Assembly: GCA_019188255.1 (NCBI GenBank)
Contig: JAETXT010000004.1
Coordinates: 3,658,001-3,722,000, forward strand
DNA: 64,000 bases
Direction of reading: 5' to 3'
Source of the DNA: Verticillium longisporum
Taxonomy: Eukaryota > Ascomycota > Sordariomycetes > Glomerellales > Plectosphaerellaceae
In this document: one piece after another, positions 11,721 to 22,808 of the stretch
Numbering within the stretch: the stretch's first letter is position 1
Layout of the letters: each line of letters starts with the position of its first letter
Made by a program: the position numbers and the translations under genes
Notes under the pieces: generated by a model
What the model saw: only the letters and a program-made list of their open reading frames with translations
Told to the model about the DNA's origin: nothing
Databases searched by the model: none

Positions 11721-13374
11721 TCACTCCTCCTCGTCTTTTGCAGACGATGAGATAGCTACCTGACAAGTTCTCGCGTTGTGGCCGGTCTTCCCGCATACGC
11801 TACAGCATCGTTTCTTCGGCTGGGACCACGACGCGGGACCCGGGTTCTGCAGCGTTTCCTCTTTTATCTGGATATCTACTTCCTTCTGAGCAATCTTGTC
11901 CTGTCCCTCGCCTACAGCCATGCTTCCTCCTTCCCGGAGACGTAGCTTTTTGGCCCTCCGGCGTCGGCTTAGTGTAGCATTTTCCTCTCGAAGGATCATA
12001 ACCTCTGACTTCAAAAGAGCGATCTGGTGCATAACACCCCGCGTCCCCTTCGCAAGATAGTCAACAGCATCTAAAATTGACGTTGGGGAGCTTCCCTGGT
12101 GGCGTGAGATTCGCCCTTTGATGAAGTCAGTCTGGGAACCTGCCTCGAGCAGGTTAGTGGGCGTCTTAGAGACCCAAGAATCACGCTCCCCGTGGGACGT
12201 CCCCGGAGGCGTCGTCGTCCTCAACCTCACATCCAGCTTTGACAGGACTGTTTCCGGGTTATGGGGGACAAGCCCCGCTCCTCGAAAGCCTCCCTGGATG
12301 TTTTTCTGTCATTGCTTGCTGAAATGCAGCCGAAAACGCCGGGAAGAAGTCCTCTTTGCTGATGTGCGTTGTACCCGCCCTCATCCTATCCTCGATTTGC
12401 CGACCGTATGCTTTCTTTAGTGGGCCAAAACACCCAACATCGAGAGGCTGGAGTAGATGTGACGAATGAGGAGGCATACAGAGTGTGATGATGTTGTTCT
12501 CCTTGCAGTAGAGTTCGAAGTCGACCGAGTGGTGACTTTCGTGGCCATCCAGGATCAGTAGGCGATAACCGCCCGAAGTACGGGACTTTGTATGCCTGTC
12601 AAAATGCCGAATCCATTCCAGACCAATATCATTCGTCGTCCAGCCGTTTGGAGATGTTGCGATTCTCCAGTCGCGAGAAATCGCGTCGTCCTGGTACCAG
12701 CTCGAGAGGTGGTACTTGCCCGAAACCACGATGAACGGCGGGACGGAGAAACCCAACGCGCCAACGCCCTGGATCACCGTAACCCATTCCCGGTTGCCTG
12801 GCTGCCTCATCTTCACATTGGACCGTCTTTCCGAACTGGTCACGACCATTCCGTTGGCGATAACGCCCATCTGGAAGCCGGTCTCGTCAAAGTTGTACAT
12901 GTCAGCCTCTTGGATGCCGTACTTGGCGATCATGTTATGCACGAGGCGGAACCACGCGTTTATCGCGTCCGGATCTTCGCATTGGGCCCTCTTGTAGTCG
13001 TACTTGCGAAAGAAACGCGTCCGGAGCTCTGGTTGCCGTTTGACGAAGTTTGCGGCCCAGTTCTTCCCGACGCGTGGCGCGTCACGGTCGGCAAGCAGGC
13101 GATTCGCCATATCTCCGACCTCACCCAACCGGGGAGGGTAAGATCGCGCATCTAGGTCAAGGATATATTCGACAATAGTTTTCTCTTCTAGTACTGTTAA
13201 TTTGGCAGAATTGGGCGGGCTTTCGCGTCGGGAGGGTTTGCCCTTCTGGCGTCGGAGGAGCGTCGTTAAGGGGACGGTGTAGATCCTCGCAGCACTCCGG
13301 GCGCTTAGGTTCGGGTCATTGTCCATAGCTTGGATAGCAAGGAATAATTGACCTTCTTTTGAAAGAGTCTCCAT
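11721..13374 (-). pseudogene. pogo/Fot transposase, frameshifted
   Basis: Same transposase as copy 1, read on the minus strand from 13374: psq and CENP-B-type DNA-binding regions, DD35D core and C-terminal CCHC knuckle. The N-terminal frame stops at 12259 and the knuckle frame runs 12230-11721. Only one break is needed to explain this, the A5 run (plus-strand T at 12301-12305). The five-C run at 12263-12267 keeps the downstream frame, unlike copy 1. A one- or two-base change in the A tract would restore the frame, so this copy is the closer to intact. Confidence 0.88.
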
Positions 13375-13426
13375 CGCGGGCGGAGGTGGAATCTGTAGAA
13401 TTCAGGTGTAGGTCGTGGGCCCGGGC

Positions 13427-13472
13427 GAAGTGAACCACTCGCTTGGGTGAACCACTCGCTTGTGGATTACGT
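13427..13472 (-). repeat. terminal inverted repeat (5' end), copy 2
   Basis: The 46-bp end of copy 2 next to TA at 13473-13474. It is identical in type to the left end of copy 1 (CCCAAGCGAG variant). Confidence 0.92.
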
Positions 13473-13474
13473 TA

Positions 13475-15251
13475 AAGCTAGATCTATCTAAGTAGAGATT
13501 CTTCTTCGTCGGTACGAATATATTTATCCTATTCCGTATCGTTTATTAATCCTATATAGGGAGCCGATTATAGTTCTAGGTAAATATATTCGTAAGCTCT
13601 TTCTTTATCTATATCGATTTTCTAGGTCTCGGGTATTATTTATTAAGCCTATTTCTAGATACGTTTATCTTTTTTTATAATTATTATTATAGCTAGGGTT
13701 TATTGCTCTATAAACGCTCTATAAACGCTCTAGGGAACTATCTATTCTATTCCTTATTATCTTTATATATAAGATAGCTATCTTAATAATAGAAGGTCTA
13801 ATTAATATTAATATAGTCCTAATACTAGGTATAATTAAGCTATCGCTTATTAACTAGCTTCTAAGGTTTCTTAAGCTAGTAGTATTCTCGGGCTATATAT
13901 ATATTCTTTCTATAATTATAGTATTTAATATCCTTAAAGTCCTTAGGTTTACTATAGCGGGTATTATTAAGTTCTATAGGGCCTATATAGATAGTCTACC
14001 CCTAAGCTATATTAATATAGGGCTTATCGTATTAATATTTATATCCCTAATTAGATCGATAGTAGGGGATATAAGGGTTCTATAGTCCTATAATAGGCTT
14101 TCGTCCCTTTTCTATCCTATATTTATATTAGCGGTTATCGATCTTAATAGCTATAGCGATATACTTAGTAAAGGTCTTAGGTCTATCTTCCTAGATAAGG
14201 TCGTCCTTAATAACGTCTTTAAATCCTTCGTAGAAATAGGCTATAAAGGCGGACTTAATCTAGTCTAATCGAGTAGCTAAGAGTCGAAACTCTATAGCGT
14301 ACTTAATAGCTAGTCCTATCTATTTAAGCTAAAGGATCTTTCGTTTATTTTATCGTTCCTCGTTTATATCTCTAAATACTCCTTTAATAGCTTCCTCGAA
14401 AGCGTTTATATTAATATAGACGTCCTAGGTAGTTTTCTTTATATCTTCTTACTTAATATAAATAGAATAATCTCGAATAAAGGGTTCGAATTAATATAAA
14501 GTATCCCCTTTAAGATAAGAGGAGGCGTTAGCGACTTTCTCGCCCTAGTACTTAAGCTAGTTCTCGTTAGCTTTATAGTACTAGCGTACCTAGGTAATAA
14601 AAGATTAAAGTGCTCTAGGATTCCTATTAAATAGCTAAAGGGGAAGGGCTTTTATATTCGACCCTCCCTAGAGCTACTATATCGAGGCCCGGAGCTATTT
14701 ATTTTCTAAACGAAGTTCTTAGATTATAGTAGCTAAGTTACTAGCGCTATTATTAATATTATTAGTAGATATTATTCTTATAATAAGTATTACTTAGTAT
14801 TATAAAGTAAACCTACTAAATAAGAGTAATTAAAATATTACGACCTAGTAGCTTCCGAAGAGGGGAATACTATTAGAGGGTTAGGGTTACTATTAATAGA
14901 AGCTTAGGTTATAACTCTAAGACGATATAGTATCGTAAAGCATTACGTACTCGTTATAATAAATGTAAAGTAAGATTTAGATTAATTATTATCGTAAGAA
15001 AGAATATATCTATAAGTATAGAATGCCCGTCCTTATATACCTATTTATCCTATCCTTATTATTAGGTAGTAAGCTTATATTAGATAGCTTACTTATTAGT
15101 CGTTAATAATCTATAATATTAGGATTATAGTATATTATCTTATAAATTAGCCCCTAGCTTATTATTATATCCCTAGTAAGCTAATAGCTTACTATTATAT
15201 TAAGTAAGCTATTACGTACTCTACCTAGTAGGTCCGCTTCTTATCTTATCG
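13475..15251 (-). repeat. RIP-degraded Ty3/Gypsy gag region
   Basis: Read on the minus strand, 14560-14150 resembles a retrotransposon Gag (YINAFEEAIKGVFRDINEE, then AFIAYFYEGFKD with RIP stops between). Further on, at about 13950-13905, lies a zinc knuckle whose four metal ligands are all mutated by RIP: the reading YYNYRKNIYIAREY has the CX2CX4HX4C spacing with C and H changed to Y. The element is cut by DNA transposon copy 2 at 13474. Nothing functional remains. Confidence 0.7.
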
Positions 15252-15297
15252 TATCTCCCGATCGCAGGGTCGTCAACTCGCGGCCACCCTGCTTCCT
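15252..15297. other. GC-rich islet inside RIP block
   Basis: About 45 bp keep normal composition, including TpG and CpA steps that RIP would normally remove, within 5 kb of AT-saturated DNA. On the minus strand it starts TGGCCGCGAG and lies upstream of the degraded gag. That placement suits a primer-binding site next to an LTR. This identity is inferred. Confidence 0.35.
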
Positions 15298-18200
15298 TAG
15301 TTATTATAGCTATTTACTTCTATTTACTAGTTAAGTAGCCTTTATTCCTTTCTTATTCTATAGAAGGTATTATTTCCTTAGGCTTCTAGGATAGCTTCTT
15401 TAATAGGTCTATTATCTAGCTATTAGTCTATTATAGTAATAGCCCCGACGATATTAAGGAATCGTTTTATCTACGATAATAAGTAATATACCCTTATTTA
15501 CTCCTATTCTCCCTAATTTAGCTTATAATCGGGCCTCCTAGAGAGGCTATTTACTAGGTTCCTATTACCTACCTAGTATTCGATAGTAAAATCGAACTCT
15601 AATAGCGCTTATAACTATTTTCCCTATTATCCTAAGATCTTTAGCTTTTCTATAAGATATTTATAATTAAAATAATCGATTAAGACTTTAATTATTAATC
15701 TATTATAAATAAAGTATTATCTCTATATTTTAAAAGACTCTATAATTATTATTATTTCTATTTCTAGTATATTATATTATAGCTCTATACTTTTAAGCTT
15801 TTTTAAAAAATATATAATTAATTTCTAATAGCTATTCTCTAATTAAGATAGGATTACTTTAATTACGAAGTTTAATATATTAAGCTTAATTCTCGTTTTT
15901 AATCTATTATTAAAGTATTAAAGGATAAGAGCCCTCGTAAATATAAACTTTAGTTTTTAGAAAGCTATTAAGTTAATAGTATTTAACTAGAAGTCTACTA
16001 TTAATTATTTAGCGTTCTTATTAATTAAAGGGGCTACGATTTTCGAATAATTCTTAATAAAACGTTTATAAAAGCCTATAAATTTAAGGAATCCTTAGAA
16101 GTCTTTTAAGGATTAAGGGGTTAGCTAGTCCTTTATTATAATAATTCGTTCTTCTATAATATATATATTTATAGGGGAGATTATAAACCCTTGAAACTCT
16201 ACTATTATCGTACTAAAATTATATTTTTCTAGATTTATATAGAAGTTCTATTCTCGAAGTCTTCTAAGTATTATTCTAATATTCTATTAATATTCTTCTA
16301 ATATTATTAAATATATTAAGATATTATCTATATAAATAATATATATTATATCTATAAGGTTAGCTAATACTTTATTAATATATATTTAGAAAATAGTTAA
16401 TATATTCGTAAGGCCGAATAATATAATAAAGCATTTAAAATAGCTATATTTTATTTTAAATATTATTTTCTATTTATCCTTTATTTTAATATATAATTAA
16501 TAATAAATATCTTTTAAATCTAATTTCGTAAATAACCTAGCTATTATTAATTAATTAAATAGCTTATAGATAAATAGGAGGGTAATATAATCTTTCTTTA
16601 TAATCTTATTAAATCCCCTATAATCGATATATATTTTAAGTTTATTACCTTTCTTTAGGATAAATAGTATAAAGGTATTAATAGGGCTAATAGAATATCT
16701 AATCTATCCCTTTTTTAATAAATTATTTATATATTCCTTTAATATTTCTAATTCCTTTTCTATTAAAGTATAAATAAATCTAAAAAATAGTTTCTTTCTA
16801 TCCTTAAATTCTATTAAATAATCCTATTAATAATACTATAATAGAGTTATTATTTATTTAATATCGAATATATCCCTAAATTTATAATATTCTACTAAGA
16901 TTATAGTAAATAGCTTATTTCTCTTATTATACTCTTATAAGGGTATTATAAAGGGAGCTTATACATTCTATAATATAATTAAAGCTATTATTAAGGATTA
17001 ATAGATTATATTCTTAATTTATTTTCTTATTAATATAATTCTAATATCTTATTTCCTAATAGAATATCTCTAATAGCCTTATAATTAATCGTTTATTAGC
17101 TATATTTAAACTAGCTAGGGTCTTCCTAAGATAATATTATACTTATTTATAATATTATCTACTATTATATATTCTATTATTATTATATACTTTATCCTAG
17201 GGTTATCTATTACTCGGCTAATAATCCTCTTTTCGCTATAAGTACTTATCTCCCTATTTCGGAATACCCTACCTAGCTTATTCTACTTTTCCCCTAGCTA
17301 TTCTCTAGCTTCCCTTAAGAGGTCGCTATTAATAACGTTAATATCGGCTCCTCTATCTAGTATTACCTCTCCTTTAACCTAATTATTATTAATATATAGT
17401 TTAATAGTTACTTTATATTATTTTAGTCTTAGGAGTAATAGTTCTTCCTATTAGGGGTCTCCTATTATTCTTCCCTTAAGCGGTTTATAGTTTCTTATTA
17501 AGTATTATTTATATAATTTATATATATAGCTTTATTTTCCGTAATTTATATATAATGCCCCTAAATAGCTATTAATATAATATCTATATTTATTATAATT
17601 ATAATATTTAATATCGTCTAGGGCCTTAGGCCTTCTTCTATCTATCTATTATTATTCTATTATTAGCTTATAAAATATAGTAGATTAGTTTAGCTAGCTA
17701 TTTAGTTTTTAATCATCTCTTCTTTATAGTTATTTATTAGCTATTCTTTTATAAGTCTTATTTTAAGTCTATTATAGATTATCTTAGCTTCTCTCTTTAT
17801 TATTTTAGTATTATTTTAGGCTTCTTTTAATCTATAATAGGGTCTCTGCTCTCTTAGCTATTCTATTTAGCTCTATTCTTATATAAGGAATTCCCTAAGC
17901 TATAATCTATTATATAAGATCTAGGTTAAGTTTCGTAAATAAAAGTATTACTTTATAGATCTATAATAGGGGTTTAAATAGCTCTATTTCTAGGCTATTA
18001 TAAATATCTATAAAATCTTAATATTTCTAATTAAGAGCTTAAAACTATTAATCTTATTTATATAATTTAATAATTATCTAGAATATTTAGGTATTATTAT
18101 CGTCTATATCGCTCTTTAGCTAAGCTTTTATTATTCTCTAAATAACTTTATAGATAGATTTATATTCTATTTATATATATAATATCTATCTCCGCTATAA

Positions 18201-18905
18201 AGTATTAATAAAGTAATTACTTATATATATAATTTTATCGATATCTTTATAGAAACTCTTCTTATTAAGCTAGAATTATATATCGAGGCTAAATAAGAAA
18301 GTATTAAATTCTAATTAGGACGTCCCTTTATATTAAATAATTAATAATTATATTTTTATAAAGGGCGTACTTTATAATTCTTTATAGAGTATTATTTTAA
18401 ATATTAATATTAATTTACTAATTACTCTTAATAATAAATATATTAAGTCTCCCTTTTAGAATATAGCTAATTCTTTATATTTCCTTTTCTTTATAAATTT
18501 ATATTATTCTTCTTCTAATTATCGGTTTAATTCCTTATTTATAATTAATAATAGATTATCGAATATATTATTCTTAGTATTTTATCTTTATTCTATATTA
18601 GGCTTTAATTATATTAATTCTTTAATATTCTCTATCTATTATCCTATAATAGCCTATCTTCTAGTATTCTATATATCTCTAATTAATATATTATCCTAAT
18701 AATCGTTGCTCCTTAGGGGTAGATCGATTATTATATTAAGGAGTCCTATATAATAAGTAAAGGGGTTAATTATTAATCTCTTAGGGGTCTCTAGGAAGAT
18801 AGAATAATCGATGCCCTTCTCTAAATCTTAGTCTATTAACCTTTCTTATAACTATTCCCTTACTACGCTCGGTCCTCTCTTCTTAATTCCTATAATCAAA
18901 TAACA
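15298..18905 (-). repeat. RIP-degraded Ty3/Gypsy element: gag, protease, RT
   Basis: A second degenerate Gypsy element on the minus strand. Reading downwards from high coordinates there is a zinc knuckle with CX2CX4HX4C spacing and ligands mutated to Y (about 17555-17515). An aspartic-protease segment follows (ILDRGADINVIN, about 17375-17330). The RT has ILFGLTN followed by a mutated APATFQ (about 16440-16375) and the catalytic YxDD box as YIDNILIY (about 16350-16311). The D-to-N change fits RIP. An RNase H and integrase are not recognisable. The right end runs into the truncated P450 gene. Confidence 0.75.
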
Positions 18906-19708
18906 GGCGATCCCCTATCGGTCTCATACCTCCCTCAGGTCCTGACAACAGCCGCCTCTCTTACCTGCCTCTTCTACAACCTGGCGCGCAACCCGCAGAT
19001 GACGACTAAGCTCCAGGCGGACCTCGATGCGTACCACGCCGAGCACGAGCAGGCCGACCACCTGTCGCTCTCGAAGCTCAAGTACCTCCAGGCGTGCATC
19101 GACGAGTCGCTGCGGCTGTTCCCGCCCGTGCCGTCGGGCGTGCAGCGCATGAGCCCGCCCGAGGGCCAGCAGGTTGGCGATGTCTTCATCCCCGGCAACA
19201 CGGTCGTGCAGGTCCCGTCGTACACGCTGAACCGGGACGCGCGGGTGTTTGTGCGGCCGGACGAGTTTGTGCCGGAGCGGTGGACGACGGCGCCTGAGCT
19301 GACCAAGGATGCTTCGGTGTTTGCGCCTTTTTCTGTTGGTACGTCTTTACTTGTCCTTGATTTATATTTCTTTCTTTTCTATATTATTCGTTTTTTTCCG
19401 TCTTCGTATTTGTCTTCAAGTTTTTCTTTTTCCTTCATTTTGTTTTGCTGCTCCAAGTTGCGTCTTCAAGATTCTGGAAACGTACTAATGGTTGCTACGT
19501 GATAGGGCGATACTCGTGCGTTGGAAAGCAGCTGGGCCTCATGGAGCTTAGGTTTGTCACGAGTCAGATCCTGCGTAAGTACGATGTGGGCTTTGCGAAG
19601 GATTTCGATCCCAGCACGTTTCCCGCTGGACTGCAGGACACCTTCACGCTGGCGACATCCAAGCTGGACTTGGTGTTTACGCGAAGAAAGGAGGTGGCGA
19701 ACCCCTGA
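18906..19708 (+). pseudogene. cytochrome P450, C-terminal half only
   Basis: The 3' half of a haem monooxygenase. Exon 18906-19338 holds the end of the I-helix region (TTAASLTCLFYNLARNP), the K-helix ExxR as DESLR, and the PERW motif. A 167-bp intron (19339-19505) splits the haem loop. Exon 19506-19708 completes it: joined, the loop reads FAPFSVGRYSCVGK, with the cysteine ligand intact. About the first 300 residues, including the membrane anchor, are replaced by RIP-degraded retroelement DNA. No ATG with P450-like sequence exists upstream, so it cannot make an active enzyme. Downstream codons are undamaged, which suggests truncation by rearrangement rather than slow decay. Confidence 0.88.
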
Positions 19709-20516
19709 GTAGTGGGAGTGCTAGCCAGCTGCCGTCGTATCGTAGTCTCGATCCGAGGTGCAAGCCACCAGGAGAGAGACATTGGTAGGGCGTAAGGCAG
19801 TGGTGGTGGTGGTGGTGGTGGGTAGGGTTTCATCAGTTCATAACAAGTTTGGATTTGGTTTTTTGGTCCTGCACCATCATCTTTACAGAAACATGCATAC
19901 AGAAGCAGCAGCAGCAGCAGAAGCAATGAAATTGACATCATCATGAGCATCGCATTTCTTTTGCGTGTTGCTTATCCAGTCGTTCGGTGTCGTCGGTGGT
20001 CCGAAATCCATGAACAGCTGAAGCCAAGCTGAGGTGCGATGGTCGGCGCTTGGACGGATGCGGTTGGCAGCGTGGCCGGTAGTGCCCCTGTAGCTTCCCC
20101 GCGTTAACCAGTGGGGACCATGGTGCTCAGGTCTTAGGTCTTGGGACGTAGGTGCACCCGTGAATGCCGATTCGTAGTGGGATCGTTAGGGATGCTTAGG
20201 TACCTACCTAGGTAGCCAGGCACCTAGGCAGACAAGGGCAGGCGCTAGGCACGCCCGGGTAGGCACTACGCAGGCATCCCATGGGCCGCTGCTACCCCAA
20301 CGCGTCGTTTTTATCGACCGGCACCAGCACCTCCCTTGGCTCATTTTTGCCCTGGAGCCTGCCTACCAAACTCCTCATCTCCAAAACCTCCATGCTCACT
20401 CGTCCACTTTATCCACAGAAACATGCCTGCCGTCCAACGTCGTCGCACATGAGGACGGCCATTCCCATCGACCGCAACTGACTTCTACCCCTTTCATCCG
20501 GTCCGTCATACGTAAA
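19709..20516. other. intergenic with simple repeats
   Basis: Contains a GTG/TGG microsatellite (about 19798-19821), a GCA run (about 19903-19920) and a TAGGTACCTACCTAGGTAG cluster (20197-20215). The last is a motif seen again near 49.85 kb. The 3' part is the promoter of the bZIP/DUF3425 gene. No gene seen. Confidence 0.5.
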
Positions 20517-22172
20517 ATGGCGCCTCCACTCGCTCAAGCGGCCGGCGAGCCCAACGGCGACGGCGCACCTGTGGACAAGGCCACGGCTCGCCGCTAGAAG
20601 AAGCGAGAGCAGGATCGCAAGGCCTAGCGCGTCGCACGCGAGCGAAAGAACAACCGCATCGCTCATCTCGAGGCCCTCGTTGACCGTCTGAGCCAGGACA
20701 ATGCCGACTCGGAGGTGCCTGTCCTGATGGACCGTCTGGCCACCGTCACCAAGCAATCCCATTCCCTGCTCGAGGTTCTGCGTTCGCTCGAGTCCACCAT
20801 CCACCGCCACATTGAGCAGGCCACCGCCACGTCCCCCAAGATGCTGCCTGCGCCGAGTGAGACGGGCATGGACGTGGAAACCTCGAGCAGCAACGGCAGC
20901 GCCAAGGGTCACGCCCCCCATCGAGCGTCGGAACCCGGACCGCCAAGCGCGCCCATGCCCGGCGCTCCGTGGGCGTCATCGCCGGAGAATGATCATCAAC
21001 TCGGGGACGACATGTCAGCTCCTCCCGGGTCGAACCCGTGGGATTCGTTTGCGGGTCCCTATTATGATGTTCCTTTCGATGACGTTTCGCAATACGGCCC
21101 ACCCATCCCCGAGCTTGTCCCGTCCGAACCAGACACTGCCAGTACCACGGCCGACGTTATTGTTCCCTTGCCGCCGACGACCGACTGTCCATGTCTGATA
21201 GGATCCCACCAGCCGCACGGCACGCGGCGGCCACCAGGCTTCAACACCTGGCGAGCCGCCAATGAGGCCCTCGGCAAGGCATCAATGCCACTACGACCAG
21301 AGGACGCTGTTCGCGAGGACAGCACGAGCCACGACACGCCGATCCGCGCTGTATTGGAAGGCTGGGACAGTGTGGAAGCCGCTGGCTTGATGACGGACAG
21401 TTGGCGGAAACTAAGACTGGTCGATGAGATTTGCTTTGTAAAGTGCGACAAAATCGAACGGGTGGCCATCCTGCGCATGATGCATCTAATGATGACCTAC
21501 CACGGAGATCCCACTCCCGGAAGACTGTCTTCCCTACCTCGGTGGTTTTGGATGAGGTAAGTGTGCCTTCGAATGGGACAAGCACCTCAGGAACGTGAAC
21601 TGACGCGCCCACCCAGACCTTCACAAGCCTTGGCCCACACATATGCCATTGACTATTTTGTTTGGTATGTCGTCTGCTATTCGCGTTTTGCCCAAGGGGT
21701 CTCTGACAAAGGTGACCACAGGCCTGGTGTCCGGGAGCGCTTCGTCTTCTCCCAGCACCGCTACTGTACCAACCTCTTCTGGCAGCTCTTCCAGAGCAAC
21801 TTCAAAGTAACGTGGCAGTACGGTTTCCGTGACTGCTACATGCGAGATCGCCTCACTGGCAAGTTTTCGTTGTCACCCATGTTCGAGCAGACCATAAGCA
21901 ACATCAGAGCCTGGACCATGGATACCGACTTCTTCACCCACTTTCCCGAGCTCTGTCAAGACATCCCAAGGGTCGAGGGTCTGCCGATCGCGGTAGGATC
22001 CGCCCGCAAGGATGCCCAGCAGGTCTGGGAAGAGACACAACACCATGCTGTCGTGCGGGCCGCTCGCCCCTTTGTCGGCCCTATGCTGGTATCCGACGGG
22101 TCAAATGACCAGGTGGATGGTGCAGGATTGTACGACGGAGCGCCTTCAACGTTTGCACTCCACACTAGGTGA
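20517..22172 (+). pseudogene. bZIP/DUF3425 regulator with two in-frame TAG codons
   Basis: A 512-codon gene in three exons: 20517-21556, 21617-21664 and 21722-22172. Both introns have canonical ends and join in phase. The N-terminus is a bZIP basic region (RVARERKNNRIAHLEALV) with a short zipper. The C-terminal half (RYCTNLFWQLFQSNFKVTW, RDCYMRDRLTG, DIRAWTM-like block) fits the DUF3425 domain found with such bZIPs. Codons 27 (20595) and 37 (20625) are TAG inside the basic region. Both positions suit CAG (Gln), so each needs one C-to-T change at a CpA, the RIP signature. The rest is open and well conserved. It may be a recent pseudogene. Stop-codon editing is another possibility. The next in-frame ATG downstream would lose the basic region. 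Confidence 0.8.
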
Positions 22173-22808
22173 TCTTCAGGGTAGGTCAATGCGGAGAGGA
22201 GCCCGGCAGTGCGAGATCTGCCATCCGGAAATACCCCTCCGCCAGATCGCGAAACAATGCTTAATGTAGGACTTGTGGGTCCGTGGAATTTATCGGTCTG
22301 CGGAATGTCAGGGTCCCTTGGCTCGACCCCAAAACTGTGGGTGACCCTTGTGCATTCCTCAACACAAATGGGATCGTCGGTCAAATCTAAGTTAAGCTGA
22401 GATCTGGCATTCCGCACCGCGAGCAAACCCCTCTATGAAGAACCACGCAGAGGTCCATGCATTTGCCTATCGACTTCATCTACGGGACAACGCGCGAAAC
22501 ACCATAGTGAGGGGTTCGTAATGGACCGGCCGAGAGACACGCCGATGAGGTGCTCACAATCCAGGGACCTAGACCACGATTCTCTGGGTTCAGACTGGAC
22601 ATGTCAACGCCGTATGCGTCTGCAACGACCCTTTTGTGAGCTATAAAGCAAGGTGGTTCTGGCCTCCCTCTGCCGAATACTCACCTCATCATCACAACAT
22701 CTTTCCTCACTATACCTCTCGCTTCGGACCACTCACTACAATCGTTACAAACGACCATTCACTCTTTTCACCAAAGCAGCTCAAAGATCAAACCTCCCAA
22801 CCATCAAC
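22173..22808. other. intergenic, promoter of secreted protein
   Basis: No gene seen. TATAAAG-like sequence lies at about 22643, and CT/CA-rich sequence (22680-22808) precedes the start of the glycine-rich protein, as in highly expressed fungal genes. An ATG-less open frame runs through this leader from 22653 but lacks support as coding. Confidence 0.45.

Larger units (their letters stand above)
11614..13472 (-). mobile_element. pogo/Fot-type DNA transposon, copy 2
   Basis: A second complete 1,859-bp element, inverted relative to copy 1 and flanked by TA (11612-11613 and 13473-13474). It appears almost identical to copy 1. The differences I found are in homopolymer lengths (A5 instead of A6, C5 instead of C4). 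It sits inside RIP-degraded Gypsy sequence yet shows no RIP itself. The pair forms an inverted repeat with 1.86-kb arms around a 1.4-kb spacer. Confidence 0.95.

Noticed and set aside
10212..13474. Inversion of the middle segment by recombination between the two inverted transposons
   Set aside because: I tried to join the Gypsy readings across the TA sites. RT does not continue into either flank, and the segments beside the right-hand junction look like the same part of two different elements. The copies remain a possible substrate, but the event is not supported.
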